A stretch of DNA of 64,000 bases. It comes from Luteimonas marina. Lineage in GTDB: Bacteria > Pseudomonadota > Gammaproteobacteria > Xanthomonadales > Xanthomonadaceae. Shown here in pieces: positions 33,844 to 41,942 of the stretch. The stretch covers positions 186,001 through 250,000 of the forward strand of contig NZ_VOHK01000002.1 in NCBI RefSeq assembly GCF_007859325.1, written 5' to 3'. A program made the position numbers and the translations under genes. Position 1 is the stretch's first letter, and each line of letters opens with the position of its first letter. The notes below the pieces were generated by a model. It was given only the letters and a program-made list of their open reading frames with translations. It did not search any database and was not told the origin of the DNA.

Positions 33844-35586
33844 TCAGTGGCGGCGCGAGACCATGCCCTGCAGTTCCCGGAGTTCGGCATGTTCTTCCGC
33901 GGTCAGGGCGGAGGGGCTGCCGCCCTGTTTCCACTTCTGCTGCAGTTCGTCGATCCGCTGCTGCAGCGTCTGCCGGTCGAGCTGGGCGATGGCGTCGATG
34001 AATTCCTCGCGCCATGCGGGCTCGTCGCCGGGTAGGGACTGGCTGGCGAGCTTCTGCAGCGCGGCGCCCTCCTCGCGGCCCTCGAAGTGTTCGAGCAGGG
34101 CGCCGGTGGTGATGTCCGGGCGCACGCTGACCAGGGCGATCAGTTCGGTCAGCAGTTCGATGCCGGGCTGGCGCAGGGCGACGAAGCGGTAGGGCGGCGC
34201 CAGGTCCAGGGCCAGCGACGGCTGCTGCAGCAGCAGCGAGATCGCGCTGCGCACGAGGCTGCGTTTGGGTGGCGCCAGCGGCCGGCTGCCGCTGCGGCGG
34301 ATCGGCGCGGAGGCATCGGGCGCGGACTGGCGCGCGCCGACGCCGGTGAGTTCGGTCAGCCGCTGCTGCATCAGGTCGCCGAAGGCGCCGTCGGGAATCT
34401 GCGCCAGCAGCGGCCGCGCGCGTTCGGCCAGCCGCGCCTTGCCGTCGAGCGTCGACAGCGAGATCCCGTCCGACAGCGTGTCGAAGAAGAACTGCGACAG
34501 CGGCACCGCGTGCTGCAGCCGCGTGTCGAAGCCCGGCGCGCCCTCGTGGCGGACGATGCTGTCCGGATCCTCGCCCTCGGGCAGGAACAGGAAGAACGCC
34601 TGGCGTCCGTCGCGCATGCGCGGTAGCACCGATTCCACCGCCTTCCATGCCGCGCTGCGCCCGGCGCGGTCGCCGTCGAAGCAGAAGTACACGTCCGGCG
34701 CGTTGCGGAACAGCAGTTCGGCGTGGTCGGGCGTGGTCGCGGTGCCGAGCGTGGCCACGGCCTGGGTCACGCCGTGGTCGAACAGCGCGATCACGTCCAT
34801 GTAGCCCTCGACCACGATCAGCCGCTCGATCTTCGAGTTCGCCTGCCGCACCTGCCACAGGCCGTAGAGTTCGCGGCCCTTGTGGAACAGTTCGGTCTCG
34901 GGCGAGTTGAGGTATTTCGGGCTGGCGTCCTTGTCGAGCACGCGCCCGCCGAAGGCGATCACGCGGCCGCGGCGGTCGTGGATCGGGAACATCGCGCGGT
35001 CGCGGAACTTGTCGTAGACGTGGCCGCGGTCGTTCTTCGAGAACAGGCCGGCGCGGTCGAGCAGCTTCATCCGGCGCTCGTCGGTGCCGAGCGCGTCCTT
35101 CAGCGCGGAGTAGCCGTCGGGCGCGTAGCCGAGCGCGAACTGCGCGCGCACCGCCTCGCCGACGCCGCGCCCGTCGAGGTAGGCGCGCGCCTTGTCGCTC
35201 GCCGCGAGCTGGCGCTGGAAGAAGCGCGCCGCCGCCTCCAGCGCGTTGAACAGGTCCTGCACGTCCGGGTTGGCGTTGCGCTGCTGCGTGTCGCGCGGCA
35301 CTTCCATGCCGGCGCGCTTGGCCAGTTCGTCGACCGCGTCGAGGAATTCGAGCCGGTCGTAGTTCATCAGGAACGAGATCGCGGTGCCGTGCGCGCCGCA
35401 GCCGAAGCAGTGGTAGAACTGCTTGGTCGGCGACACCGTGAACGAGGGCGAGCGCTCGTCGTGGAAGGGGCAGCGCGCCGAATACTCCTTGCCCTGCCGC
35501 TTGAGCGGCACGCGCGCGTGGATCACCTCGACGATGTCGGTGCGCGCCAGGAGATCGTCAATGAATGCGTCGGGGATGCGGGCCAC
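33844..35586 (-). CDS. dnaG: DNA primase
   Basis: Synthesises RNA primers at the replication fork. The 580-residue protein has the N-terminal CHC2 zinc finger (Cys39, His42, Cys60, Cys63: CPFHDERSPSF and FYHCFGCGAHG). It then has the catalytic core with LGYAPDGYSALKDAL, the RYRFRDRAMFPIHD-type motif and the TOPRIM motif IVVEGYMDVIALF. The Gln-rich C-terminal helical domain (about 430-580) should bind DnaB helicase. The start is GTG 35586, which places VARIPDAFIDDLLARTDIV at the N-terminus as in relatives. No rpoD follows; the next gene is the S9 peptidase. Confidence 0.97.
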   Translation of the reverse strand: MARIPDAFIDDLLARTDIVEVIHARVPLKRQGKEYSARCPFHDERSPSFTVSPTKQFYHCFGCGAHGTAISFLMNYDRLEFLDAVDELAKRAGMEVPRDTQQRNANPDVQDLFNALEAAARFFQRQLAASDKARAYLDGRGVGEAVRAQFALGYAPDGYSALKDALGTDERRMKLLDRAGLFSKNDRGHVYDKFRDRAMFPIHDRRGRVIAFGGRVLDKDASPKYLNSPETELFHKGRELYGLWQVRQANSKIERLIVVEGYMDVIALFDHGVTQAVATLGTATTPDHAELLFRNAPDVYFCFDGDRAGRSAAWKAVESVLPRMRDGRQAFFLFLPEGEDPDSIVRHEGAPGFDTRLQHAVPLSQFFFDTLSDGISLSTLDGKARLAERARPLLAQIPDGAFGDLMQQRLTELTGVGARQSAPDASAPIRRSGSRPLAPPKRSLVRSAISLLLQQPSLALDLAPPYRFVALRQPGIELLTELIALVSVRPDITTGALLEHFEGREEGAALQKLASQSLPGDEPAWREEFIDAIAQLDRQTLQQRIDELQQKWKQGGSPSALTAEEHAELRELQGMVSRRH

Positions 35587-35627
35587 GGGGCAATGATCGC
35601 ATCCGGCACGCGGCGGCGGGGTGCTTG

Positions 35628-35723
35628 CCCCCACCCCAACCCTCCCCCGCACGCGGGGGAGGGAGCTAAAAGCAGTTGCTTCTGGCCCCCTCCCCCGCGT
35701 GCGGGGGAGGGTTGGGGTGGGGG
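35628..35723. repeat. inverted-repeat element, CCCTCCCCCGC family
   Basis: Two arms (35628-35663 and 35688-35723), each a hairpin CCCTCCCCCGC...GCGGGGGAGGG with a GTTGGGGTGGGGG flank, in opposite orientation with about 24 bases between. It lies between yihY and dnaG. Same family as the copy read through in putA. Confidence 0.85.
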
Positions 35724-35741
35724 GCCACGCCCCACGCGAAC

Positions 35742-36671
35742 TCAGCCCGAAACGCCAGGATCCCCGTCCAGCGGCTTCGATCCCGCCGCCCGCGCCCGCT
35801 CGTCGATCACCGCCGTGATCAGCGCGCCGACGAAGAACACCATCGCCGCGTAGTACATCCACACCAGCAGGATCACCAGCGTGCCCATCGAGCCGTAGGC
35901 GCTGCCCGGCGCCGCGCGCGCGATGTACAGCCCGATCGCCCAGCGCCCGAGCACGAACAGCAGCGCCGTGATCAGCCCGCCCAGCAGCGCCTGCCGCCAG
36001 CGCACGCGGCGGTCGGGCAGGTAGTGGTACATCAGCGCGAAGGCGAGCGTGTAGATCCCGAGCGCGGCGAGGTTGCCGAGCACCGGCAGCGTCGGCGAGC
36101 CGGCGAAGGCGACTTCCAGCGCGGTGGTCAGTGCCGCCGAGACCACCAGCAGGAAGCCCAGCGCGAACACCACGCCGAACGAGAACACGCGCTTGCGCAG
36201 CCACGCCACCGCGCCGCCGAGCCTGTGCGCATCGGTGTGGAAGACGAGGTTGAGCGTGGCCTGCAGCCGCGCGAACACCGCGGTCGCGCCGATGAACAGC
36301 AGCAGCGTGCTCCACAGCCCGGCGAGGGTGCCGATGTCCGGCCGGGTCCGGGCGTTGTGCAGCACGGTCTCGGCGACCTCGCGCGCGCCGGCGCCGGCGA
36401 GGTCGCCCACCTGCTCGCCCAGCGCCTGCTGCGCGGCCGGGTACAGCGAGGCGGTCAGCCACAGCAGCAGCACCAGCAGCGGCGCCAGCGACAGCAGCGC
36501 GAAGAACGACAGCGAGGCGGCGTGGGTGAGCAGGTCGATCTCGACGAAGCGCTTGCCGACCGCGAGCGGCAGGCTGTCCCGGGCGCGCGCGTAGAGCCGC
36601 TTCGGTGCGGCGGTGGCGGCGCGGAGGCGGCTGCGCAGGGGCGAGTCGGGGCCGGGGGCTTGCGGGGTCAT
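35742..36671 (-). CDS. YihY/BrkB family inner membrane protein
   Basis: A 309-residue protein with six hydrophobic helices. YihY-family features are LTHAASLSFFALLSLAPLLVLLLW in the first helix, LWSTLLLFIGATAVFARLQATLN, the YHYLPDRRVRWRQALLGGLITALLF segment and GSMGTLVILLVWMYYAAMVFFVGA. The old ribonuclease BN label is not supported for this family. The function is unknown. It is upstream of dnaG in a minus-strand run with GNAT, yqeY and rpsU. Confidence 0.9.
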   Translation of the reverse strand: MTPQAPGPDSPLRSRLRAATAAPKRLYARARDSLPLAVGKRFVEIDLLTHAASLSFFALLSLAPLLVLLLWLTASLYPAAQQALGEQVGDLAGAGAREVAETVLHNARTRPDIGTLAGLWSTLLLFIGATAVFARLQATLNLVFHTDAHRLGGAVAWLRKRVFSFGVVFALGFLLVVSAALTTALEVAFAGSPTLPVLGNLAALGIYTLAFALMYHYLPDRRVRWRQALLGGLITALLFVLGRWAIGLYIARAAPGSAYGSMGTLVILLVWMYYAAMVFFVGALITAVIDERARAAGSKPLDGDPGVSG

Positions 36672-36705
36672 GGCGGCAGCCTGCCAGACGCGCGTCAGCG
36701 CCGGG

Positions 36706-37215
36706 TCAAGGCGCCGTGGGCGCGCCGCCCGCGGCGAGCCGCCGCAGGGCGTCTCCGGTCACGCGCTGCACGGTCCATTCGTCCATGCCGACCGCGCCGA
36801 GGCTGCGGTAGAAGCCGATCGCCGGCGCGTTCCAGTCCAGCACCGACCACTCGAAGCGGCCGCAGCCGCGTTCCACCGCCAGCCGCGCCAGGTGCACCAT
36901 CAGCCGCCGGCCGATGCCGAGTCCGCGGAAGCGCGGCTGCACGAACAGGTCCTCGAGGTAGAGGCCGGGCCTGGCGAGGAAGGTCGAATAGTTGTGGAAG
37001 AACAGCGCGAAGCCGGCGGGCTCGCCGTCGGCTTCGGCGATCACCACCTCGGCACCGGGTCGTTCGCCGAACAGCGTGTCGGCCAGCCGTGCCTCGTCGG
37101 CTTCGACCTCGTGCGCGAGCTTCTCGTACTCGGCGAGGCCGCGGATCAGCGCGAGGATTGTCGGCACGTCGTCAGGGCGTGCGGGGCGGAGACGGACATC
37201 GGGATCGTTCGGCAT
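36706..37215 (-). CDS. GNAT family N-acetyltransferase
   Basis: A 169-residue acetyltransferase with RLRPARPDDVPTILALIRGLAEYEKL at the N-terminus. The acetyl-CoA binding motif reads LEDLFVQPRFRGLGIGRRLMVHLA (Arg/Gln-x-x-Gly-x-Gly/Ala form), followed by CGRFEWSVLDWNAPAIGFYRSLGA. This matches the diamine/amino-acid acetyltransferase (SSAT-like) subgroup, but the substrate is unknown. ATG 37215 is preceded by GGAAGGAG at 5-base spacing. The upstream leader contains a repeat element, so a promoter may lie between that element and the start. Confidence 0.9.
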   Translation of the reverse strand: MPNDPDVRLRPARPDDVPTILALIRGLAEYEKLAHEVEADEARLADTLFGERPGAEVVIAEADGEPAGFALFFHNYSTFLARPGLYLEDLFVQPRFRGLGIGRRLMVHLARLAVERGCGRFEWSVLDWNAPAIGFYRSLGAVGMDEWTVQRVTGDALRRLAAGGAPTAP

Positions 37216-37300
37216 GAAGCTCCTTCCTTCAAGGGGCTGGCGGGGTAGCTTGCGTGCCGCCGGCACGTCTCTCCCCGGGGCGCCGAAGCATCCCGCTGCC

Positions 37301-37398
37301 GTCATCCCGTCGAAAGCCGGGATCCATTTTGCCGTTGATTTTCCCGGGGCTATCGACAATGAAGAAGCAAAATGGATCCCAGCTTTCGCTGGGATGAC
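37301..37398. repeat. inverted-repeat element, GTCATCCCGTCGAAAGCCGGG arms
   Basis: Arms 37301-37330 and 37369-37398 pair over about 30 bases (GTCATCCC...GGGATCCATTTT and its complement). It lies between yqeY and the GNAT gene, both on the minus strand. Confidence 0.8.
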
Positions 37399-37418
37399 GG
37401 GCGGGCTTCGGACTGGCT

Positions 37419-37865
37419 TCAGCCCGCGAGCTTCCGCTTCACCAGCGCCGACACCTGCCCCATGTCGGCCTGCCCGGCCAGCTTCGGCTTGAGCACGCCC
37501 ATCAGCTTGCCCATGTCCGCCGGGCCGCTGGCGCCGGTCGCGGCGATGGCGGCGTCGATCGCCGCGAGGATCTCCGCCTCGCCCAGCTTCGCCGGCAGGT
37601 AGGCCTCGATCACCGCGATCTCGGCGCGCTCGATCGCGGCCAGGTCCTCGCGGTTCGCGGCCTCGTACTGGTTCACCGAGTCCTTGCGCTGCTTGACCAT
37701 CTTCTCCAGCACGGCCAGCACCGCGGCGTCGTCGAGCTCGATGCGCTCGTCGACTTCGCGCTGCTTGATCGCGGCGTTGACCAGGCGGATGACGCCGAGG
37801 CGGTCCTTCTCGCCGGCCTTCATCGCGGCCTTCATGTCGTCGGTCAGTCGTTGCTTCAGGGACAT
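37419..37865 (-). CDS. GatB/YqeY domain-containing protein
   Basis: A 148-residue cytosolic protein starting [41 protein letters not shown], with [13 protein letters not shown] and [25 protein letters not shown]. It is the free-standing form of the tRNA-binding C-terminal domain of GatB and may bind tRNA or tRNA-modifying enzymes. It commonly sits between rpsU and dnaG, as in this window. It is separated from rpsU by a terminator, so it may rely on read-through or its own promoter. Confidence 0.93.
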   Translation of the reverse strand: MSLKQRLTDDMKAAMKAGEKDRLGVIRLVNAAIKQREVDERIELDDAAVLAVLEKMVKQRKDSVNQYEAANREDLAAIERAEIAVIEAYLPAKLGEAEILAAIDAAIAATGASGPADMGKLMGVLKPKLAGQADMGQVSALVKRKLAG

Positions 37866-37883
37866 GCGGATTCTCCGTCTCTC

Positions 37884-37922
37884 AAAACACAAAAAGCCGG
37901 CGGCGCTTGCGCGCGGCCGGCT
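37884..37922 (-). terminator. rho-independent terminator after rpsU
   Basis: Read on the minus strand: AAGCCGGCCGCGCGC, loop, GCGCCGCCGGCTT followed by TTTGTGTTTT. It lies between rpsU and yqeY and should lower transcription into yqeY and the downstream genes. Confidence 0.85.
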
Positions 37923-37944
37923 TCGGATGCGGCGTCGCCTGCGA

Positions 37945-38160
37945 TCAGTACAGGCGCTGGCGCTTGGTGACGTCGCGCGAGGTGCGGCGCGCCTGGCGCT
38001 TCACGGCGGCCGCGGCCTTGCGCTTGCGCTCCTGGGTCGGCTTCTCGTAGAACTCGCGCTTGCGGGTCTCGGCGAGCACGCCGGCCTTCTCGCAGGTGCG
38101 CTTGAAGCGGCGCAGGGCAAACTCGAACGGCTCGTTTTCGCGGACTTTGACGCTGGGCAT
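37945..38160 (-). CDS. rpsU: 30S ribosomal protein bS21
   Basis: A 71-residue, strongly basic protein starting [29 protein letters not shown] and ending [11 protein letters not shown], the whole S21 family pattern. Part of the small ribosomal subunit and involved in initiation. It is divergently transcribed from tsaD, and followed by a strong terminator before yqeY. The rpsU-dnaG association is the classic macromolecular synthesis arrangement, here interrupted by yqeY, GNAT and yihY. Confidence 0.98.
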   Translation of the reverse strand: MPSVKVRENEPFEFALRRFKRTCEKAGVLAETRKREFYEKPTQERKRKAAAAVKRQARRTSRDVTKRQRLY

Positions 38161-38304
38161 GGGGATCTCGGAATCTCTGGAAAGTCCGGCCACGGAGGGC
38201 GCGGGCTCTTGCGAAGGGACTCGCGCGCAGCCTTGGGGACCGGGCGAGCCGCGTATGATAACTGCCCGACTTGCAACGGCGCAACCGGCGCCCATCTGAT
38301 CCGC

Positions 38305-39342
38305 ATGAAGGTTCTCGGCATCGAATCGAGCTGCGACGAGACCGGCGTGGCCGTCTACGACACGGCCACGCCCGGCGCCGGGGGCCTGCGCGCCCACGCC
38401 GTCTACAGCCAGATCGCCCTGCACGCCGAGTACGGCGGGGTGGTGCCGGAGCTGGCCAGCCGCGACCACGTGCGCAAACTGCTGCCGCTGGTCCGGCAGA
38501 CCCTGGCGGAGGCTGGTCTCAGGATTGATGAGATTGACGGCGTGGCCTATACCGCCGGCCCCGGGCTGGTCGGCGCCCTGCTGGTCGGGGCCGGGGTGGC
38601 ACGGGCGCTGGCCTGGGCGCTGGACCTGCCGGCCGTGGGCGTGCACCACATGGAGGGCCACCTGCTGGCGCCGCTGATGGAGGACGACGCGCCCGAGCCG
38701 CCGTTCGTGGCCCTGCTGGTGTCCGGCGGCCATACCCAGCTGGTTGCCGTGGACGGCATCGGCCGTTACCGGCTGCTGGGCGAGACCCTGGACGACGCCG
38801 CCGGCGAGGCCTTCGACAAGACCGCCAAGCTGATGGGCCTGCCTTATCCGGGCGGGCCGCAGCTGGCGGCAATGGCCGGGCAGGGCGTGCCGGGGCGGTT
38901 CAAGTTCGCGCGGCCGATGACCGACCGCCCGGGGCTGGACTTCAGCTTCAGCGGGCTCAAGACCCAGGTACTGCTGGCCTGGCGGGGCAGCGACCAGTCC
39001 GAACAGACCCGCGCCGACATCGCCCGCGGCTTCGAGGACGCGGTGGTCGACACCCTGGCGATCAAGTGCGAACGCGCGCTGGAGGCGGCCGGCAGCGATG
39101 TGATCGTGGTCTCCGGCGGCGTCGGCGCGAACAAGCGCCTGCGCGCGAAGCTGCAGGACATGGCCGCCCGCCGCGGCGGGCGCGCCTGCTTCCCGCGCCC
39201 GTCCCTGTGCACCGACAACGGCGCGATGATCGCCTTCGCCGGCGCCCTGCGCCTGCAGGCCGGCCAGCATGACGATGCCGCCGTGCATGTCGTGCCGCGC
39301 TGGGACATGGCGAGCCTGCCGCCGGTGGCGGTGGGGCGGTAG
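38305..39342 (+). CDS. tsaD: tRNA N6-adenosine threonylcarbamoyltransferase
   Basis: Transfers the threonylcarbamoyl group to A37 of ANN-decoding tRNAs, with TsaB and TsaE. The 345-residue protein has the N-terminal ASKHA motif [19 protein letters not shown], the metal-binding histidines in [50 protein letters not shown] and the C-terminal [18 protein letters not shown]. The ATG at 38305 starts the conserved motif. A TATGAT box at 38254-38259 in the gap with rpsU may be its -10. Confidence 0.98.
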   Translation: MKVLGIESSCDETGVAVYDTATPGAGGLRAHAVYSQIALHAEYGGVVPELASRDHVRKLLPLVRQTLAEAGLRIDEIDGVAYTAGPGLVGALLVGAGVARALAWALDLPAVGVHHMEGHLLAPLMEDDAPEPPFVALLVSGGHTQLVAVDGIGRYRLLGETLDDAAGEAFDKTAKLMGLPYPGGPQLAAMAGQGVPGRFKFARPMTDRPGLDFSFSGLKTQVLLAWRGSDQSEQTRADIARGFEDAVVDTLAIKCERALEAAGSDVIVVSGGVGANKRLRAKLQDMAARRGGRACFPRPSLCTDNGAMIAFAGALRLQAGQHDDAAVHVVPRWDMASLPPVAVGR

Positions 39343-39345
39343 GGC

Positions 39346-39515
39346 GGTGATTGGTGATTCGTGATTGGTGATTCGGAAAAGCCGCTTCGCGAACAGACCT
39401 TGTCATCCCGAGCGCAGCGAGGGATCTTGCATCCGAAGCAACGGCAAGGCAGATCCCTCGCTGCGCTCGGGATGACAGCGTTTTTCCGAATCACCAATCA
39501 CGAATCACCAATCAC
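39346..39515. repeat. nested inverted repeats: GATTGGTGATTC arms around GTCATCCCGAGCG arms
   Basis: Outer arms 39346-39376 and 39486-39515 (tandem GATTGGTGATTC/GTGATTGG units) enclose inner arms 39401-39426 and 39451-39477 (TGTCATCCCGAGCGCAGCGA and complement). Two different palindrome families are stacked symmetrically in the gap between tsaD and folB. Confidence 0.85.
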
Positions 39516-39521
39516 GGCCCC

Positions 39522-39890
39522 ATGGACAAAGTCTTCATAGAAGCCCTCGAAATCGACGCCCTGATCGGCATCTACGACTGGGAGCGCCGCATCCGCCAGA
39601 CGCTGGTGTTCGACCTGGAGATGGGCTTCGACAACCGCGTGCCCGCCGCCAGCGACGACATCGCGCACACGCTCAACTACAAGGCGGTCAGCAAGCGCCT
39701 GGTCGAGTACGTGTCGCAGTCGGATTTCGGCCTGGTCGAGACGCTCGCCGAGCGCTGTGCACAGATCGTGATGAACGAATTCAACGTCGATTGGTTACGA
39801 TTGAAGCTGAGCAAGCCGGGTGCGGTGCGTGGTGCACGTGCGGTCGGCGTGATCATCGAACGTGCTCGCACGCCACAAGGGAACGGATAG
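39522..39890 (+). CDS. folB: dihydroneopterin aldolase
   Basis: Converts dihydroneopterin to 6-hydroxymethyl-dihydropterin in folate synthesis. The 122-residue protein starts MDKVFIEALEIDALIGIYDWERRIRQTLVFDLEM, the family signature with the conserved Glu of the IGIYDWE motif. It has LNYKAVSKRLVEYV and FGLVETLAERCAQIV, and near the C-terminus LKLSKPGAVRGARAVGV, containing the catalytic Lys. The stop is directly followed by the TTG start of the channel gene. Confidence 0.96.
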   Translation: MDKVFIEALEIDALIGIYDWERRIRQTLVFDLEMGFDNRVPAASDDIAHTLNYKAVSKRLVEYVSQSDFGLVETLAERCAQIVMNEFNVDWLRLKLSKPGAVRGARAVGVIIERARTPQGNG

Positions 39891-41159
39891 TTGCAGGAAC
39901 AGCTGGAGACTTTGCGCACGGCGCTCGCGCCGTATCCATGGGCCTGGACACTGCTGGTGATCGCCGCACTGCTGCTGGCGGCGTGGCTGGCGAACCTGCT
40001 GACCAAACGGGTCCTGCTGCGCGGCCTCAGGCGCGCGCTGCGCGCGACGCCGCTGGGCGGCGAGGCGCACGACCAGGACGTGCAACTGAGGGTCATCCCG
40101 CGGCTGGCCAACGTGGTGCCGGCGCTGGTGCTGGCCGCGGGCGTGTCGGTGGTGCCGGGCCTGCCGGAGCAGGTGGTGACGGTGGTGCACGCGCTGTGCC
40201 AGGCCTTCATCGTGCTGACCGTGGCGCTGTCGGTGTCGCGCGCGCTGGACCTGGTCAACGTCGTTTACGAACGCCGCCCCAACGCCGCCGACAAGCCGAT
40301 CAAGGGCTTCCTGCAGGTCGCCAAGATCGTGATGTACGTGCTGGTCGCGATCTCGATCGTCGCCACCCTGATCGGCGCCAAGTTCCTGCACATCCTCACC
40401 GGCCTGGGCGCGATGACCGCGGTGACGATGCTGATCTTCCAGGACACCATCCTGTCGCTGGTGGCCAGCGTGCAGATCAGCAGCGACGGCCGCGTGCGCA
40501 TGGGCGACTGGATCGAGATGCCGGCGCAGAACGCCGATGGCGACGTCATCGACATCTCGCTGCACACCATCACCGTCAAGAACTGGGACAAGACCGTCAC
40601 CCGGGTGCCGACCAAGTACCTGATCAGCGAGTCGTTCAAGAACTGGCGCGGCATGACCGAGACCGGCGCGCGCCGGATCAAGCGCTCGCTGTACATCGAC
40701 CAGGGCAGCGTGCGCTTCCTCGAACCCGGGGAAGTGGCGCGCTTCAAGCGCTTCGCCCTGCTCGACGACTACCTCGACGGCAAGGAGAACGAGCTGCGCG
40801 AGTGGAACGCGAAGCTGGCCGAGCGCGGCGCCGAACCGGTCAACCAGCGCCGCGTCACCAACCTCGGCACCTTCCGCGCCTACGTCAACCAGTACTTGGC
40901 CAACCATCCCGGCATCCACCACGGCATGACCACCCTGGTGCGGCAGATGGACCCGACCGACCACGGCCTGCCGCTGCAGCTGTGGTGCTTCACCCACGAC
41001 GTGCGCTGGAAGCCCTACGAGGACGTGCAGTCGGACATCTTCGACCACCTGCTGGCGATCTTGCCCGAGTTCGGGCTGCGGGTGTTCCAGAACAACAGCG
41101 ACGCGCCGCTGGACGTGAACCTGCGCCGCGTCGCGGCGACGGCCGGCGCGGACGACTGA
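39891..41159 (+). CDS. YbdG-like mechanosensitive ion channel (MscS family)
   Basis: A 422-residue inner-membrane protein with about five N-terminal helices, then the MscS pore helix and beta domain. The region IGAKFLHILTGLGAMTAVTMLIFQDTILSLVASVQISSDGRVRMGDWIEMPAQNADGDV is characteristic of YbdG, the miniconductance channel. VPTKYLISESFKNWRGMTETGARRIKR is also diagnostic. It should release solutes on hypoosmotic shock. The start is TTG 39891, immediately after the folB stop, so the two are probably co-translated; folB and folK flank it without obvious functional connection. Confidence 0.9.
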   Translation: MQEQLETLRTALAPYPWAWTLLVIAALLLAAWLANLLTKRVLLRGLRRALRATPLGGEAHDQDVQLRVIPRLANVVPALVLAAGVSVVPGLPEQVVTVVHALCQAFIVLTVALSVSRALDLVNVVYERRPNAADKPIKGFLQVAKIVMYVLVAISIVATLIGAKFLHILTGLGAMTAVTMLIFQDTILSLVASVQISSDGRVRMGDWIEMPAQNADGDVIDISLHTITVKNWDKTVTRVPTKYLISESFKNWRGMTETGARRIKRSLYIDQGSVRFLEPGEVARFKRFALLDDYLDGKENELREWNAKLAERGAEPVNQRRVTNLGTFRAYVNQYLANHPGIHHGMTTLVRQMDPTDHGLPLQLWCFTHDVRWKPYEDVQSDIFDHLLAILPEFGLRVFQNNSDAPLDVNLRRVAATAGADD

Positions 41160-41231
41160 GCGCCGGGGCCGCGCGGACGCTCGCGCGGCCCATCGCGATG
41201 CGCGATCATGGCGCCCCCACCGGAGGGCGCC

Positions 41232-41750
41232 ATGCACACCGCCTGCCTCAGCCTCGGCAGCAACCTCGATCCCGAGCGCCACCTGCGCGCGGCGATCGAC
41301 GCGCTGCATGCGCGCTTCGACGATCTGGTGGTCTCGGCGATCTACCGCTTTCCCGCCGTGGGCTACGACGGGCCGGACTTCCTCAACGCCGCCGCGGTGC
41401 TGCGCACGGCGCTGTCGCCCGAGGCGCTCAACGCCTGGCTGCATGCGCTCGAGGACGCGCACGGGCGCGACCGCAGCGGCCCGCGCTACAGCGACCGCAC
41501 GCTCGACATCGATGTCGTGCTCTACGACGACCTGGTCGCGGAAGGCGCGGGAAATTTGCGCATTCCCCGCGACGAACTGCGCCACGCCTTCGTGCTCAAG
41601 CCGCTGGCGGAGATCGCGCCGGAGGCGGTGCACCCGGTCGAGCGGCGCACGATTGCCGAACTGTGGCGCGCGCACCCCGACCATGACACGCATTTCGACA
41701 TGACGGCCCCGCTTGGCGGGAGCGGGCTTGCCGGCGATGGTATCGGCTAG
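41232..41750 (+). CDS. folK: 2-amino-4-hydroxy-6-hydroxymethyldihydropteridine diphosphokinase
   Basis: Pyrophosphorylates 6-hydroxymethyl-dihydropterin, the step after FolB. The 172-residue protein has the N-terminal CLSLGSNLDPERHLRAAI, the central FLNAAAVLRT and the catalytic loop RDRSGPRYSDRTLDIDVVLYDD (the two Asp bind Mg). It ends IPRDELRHAFVLKPLAEIAPE. The start ATG 41232 is preceded by CGGAGGGC; an in-frame ATG at 41208 is less well placed. Two of the folate genes, folB and folK, thus lie within 2 kb, separated by the channel gene. Confidence 0.96.
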   Translation: MHTACLSLGSNLDPERHLRAAIDALHARFDDLVVSAIYRFPAVGYDGPDFLNAAAVLRTALSPEALNAWLHALEDAHGRDRSGPRYSDRTLDIDVVLYDDLVAEGAGNLRIPRDELRHAFVLKPLAEIAPEAVHPVERRTIAELWRAHPDHDTHFDMTAPLGGSGLAGDGIG

Positions 41751-41774
41751 GGTATTTTCGATTCACTTCACTTT

Positions 41775-41806
41775 CGTCATCCCCGCGAAGGCGGGGATCC
41801 AGCGTC
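41775..41806. repeat. single-hairpin arm, GTCATCCCCGCGAAGGCGGGG type
   Basis: GTCATCCCCGCGAAGGCGGG, then GATCCAGCGTC. No partner arm in opposite orientation was seen nearby; it directly precedes the GTCATTTCGA element at 41825. Confidence 0.65.
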
Positions 41807-41824
41807 TTTGCCTTGGAAAATCCT

Positions 41825-41898
41825 TGTCATTTCGACCGCAGGGAGAAATCTCCCGTCCGGCGCGAGGAAGCAGATTTCTCCCTGCGGTCGAAATGACA
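41825..41898. repeat. inverted-repeat element, GTCATTTCGACCGCAGGGAG arms
   Basis: Arms 41825-41851 and 41870-41898 are near-perfect inverted copies with about 18 bases between. Located between folK and the GH109-like gene on the plus strand. Confidence 0.85.
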
Positions 41899-41942
41899 GG
41901 GGTTCGCGAAGCGTCGACCGAAGACCCACGAGGAGGACCCGC

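Noticed and set aside
39891..41159. Channel gene as part of folate synthesis because it lies between folB and folK
   Set aside because: The MscS/YbdG motifs are clear; adjacency alone does not imply a pterin role.
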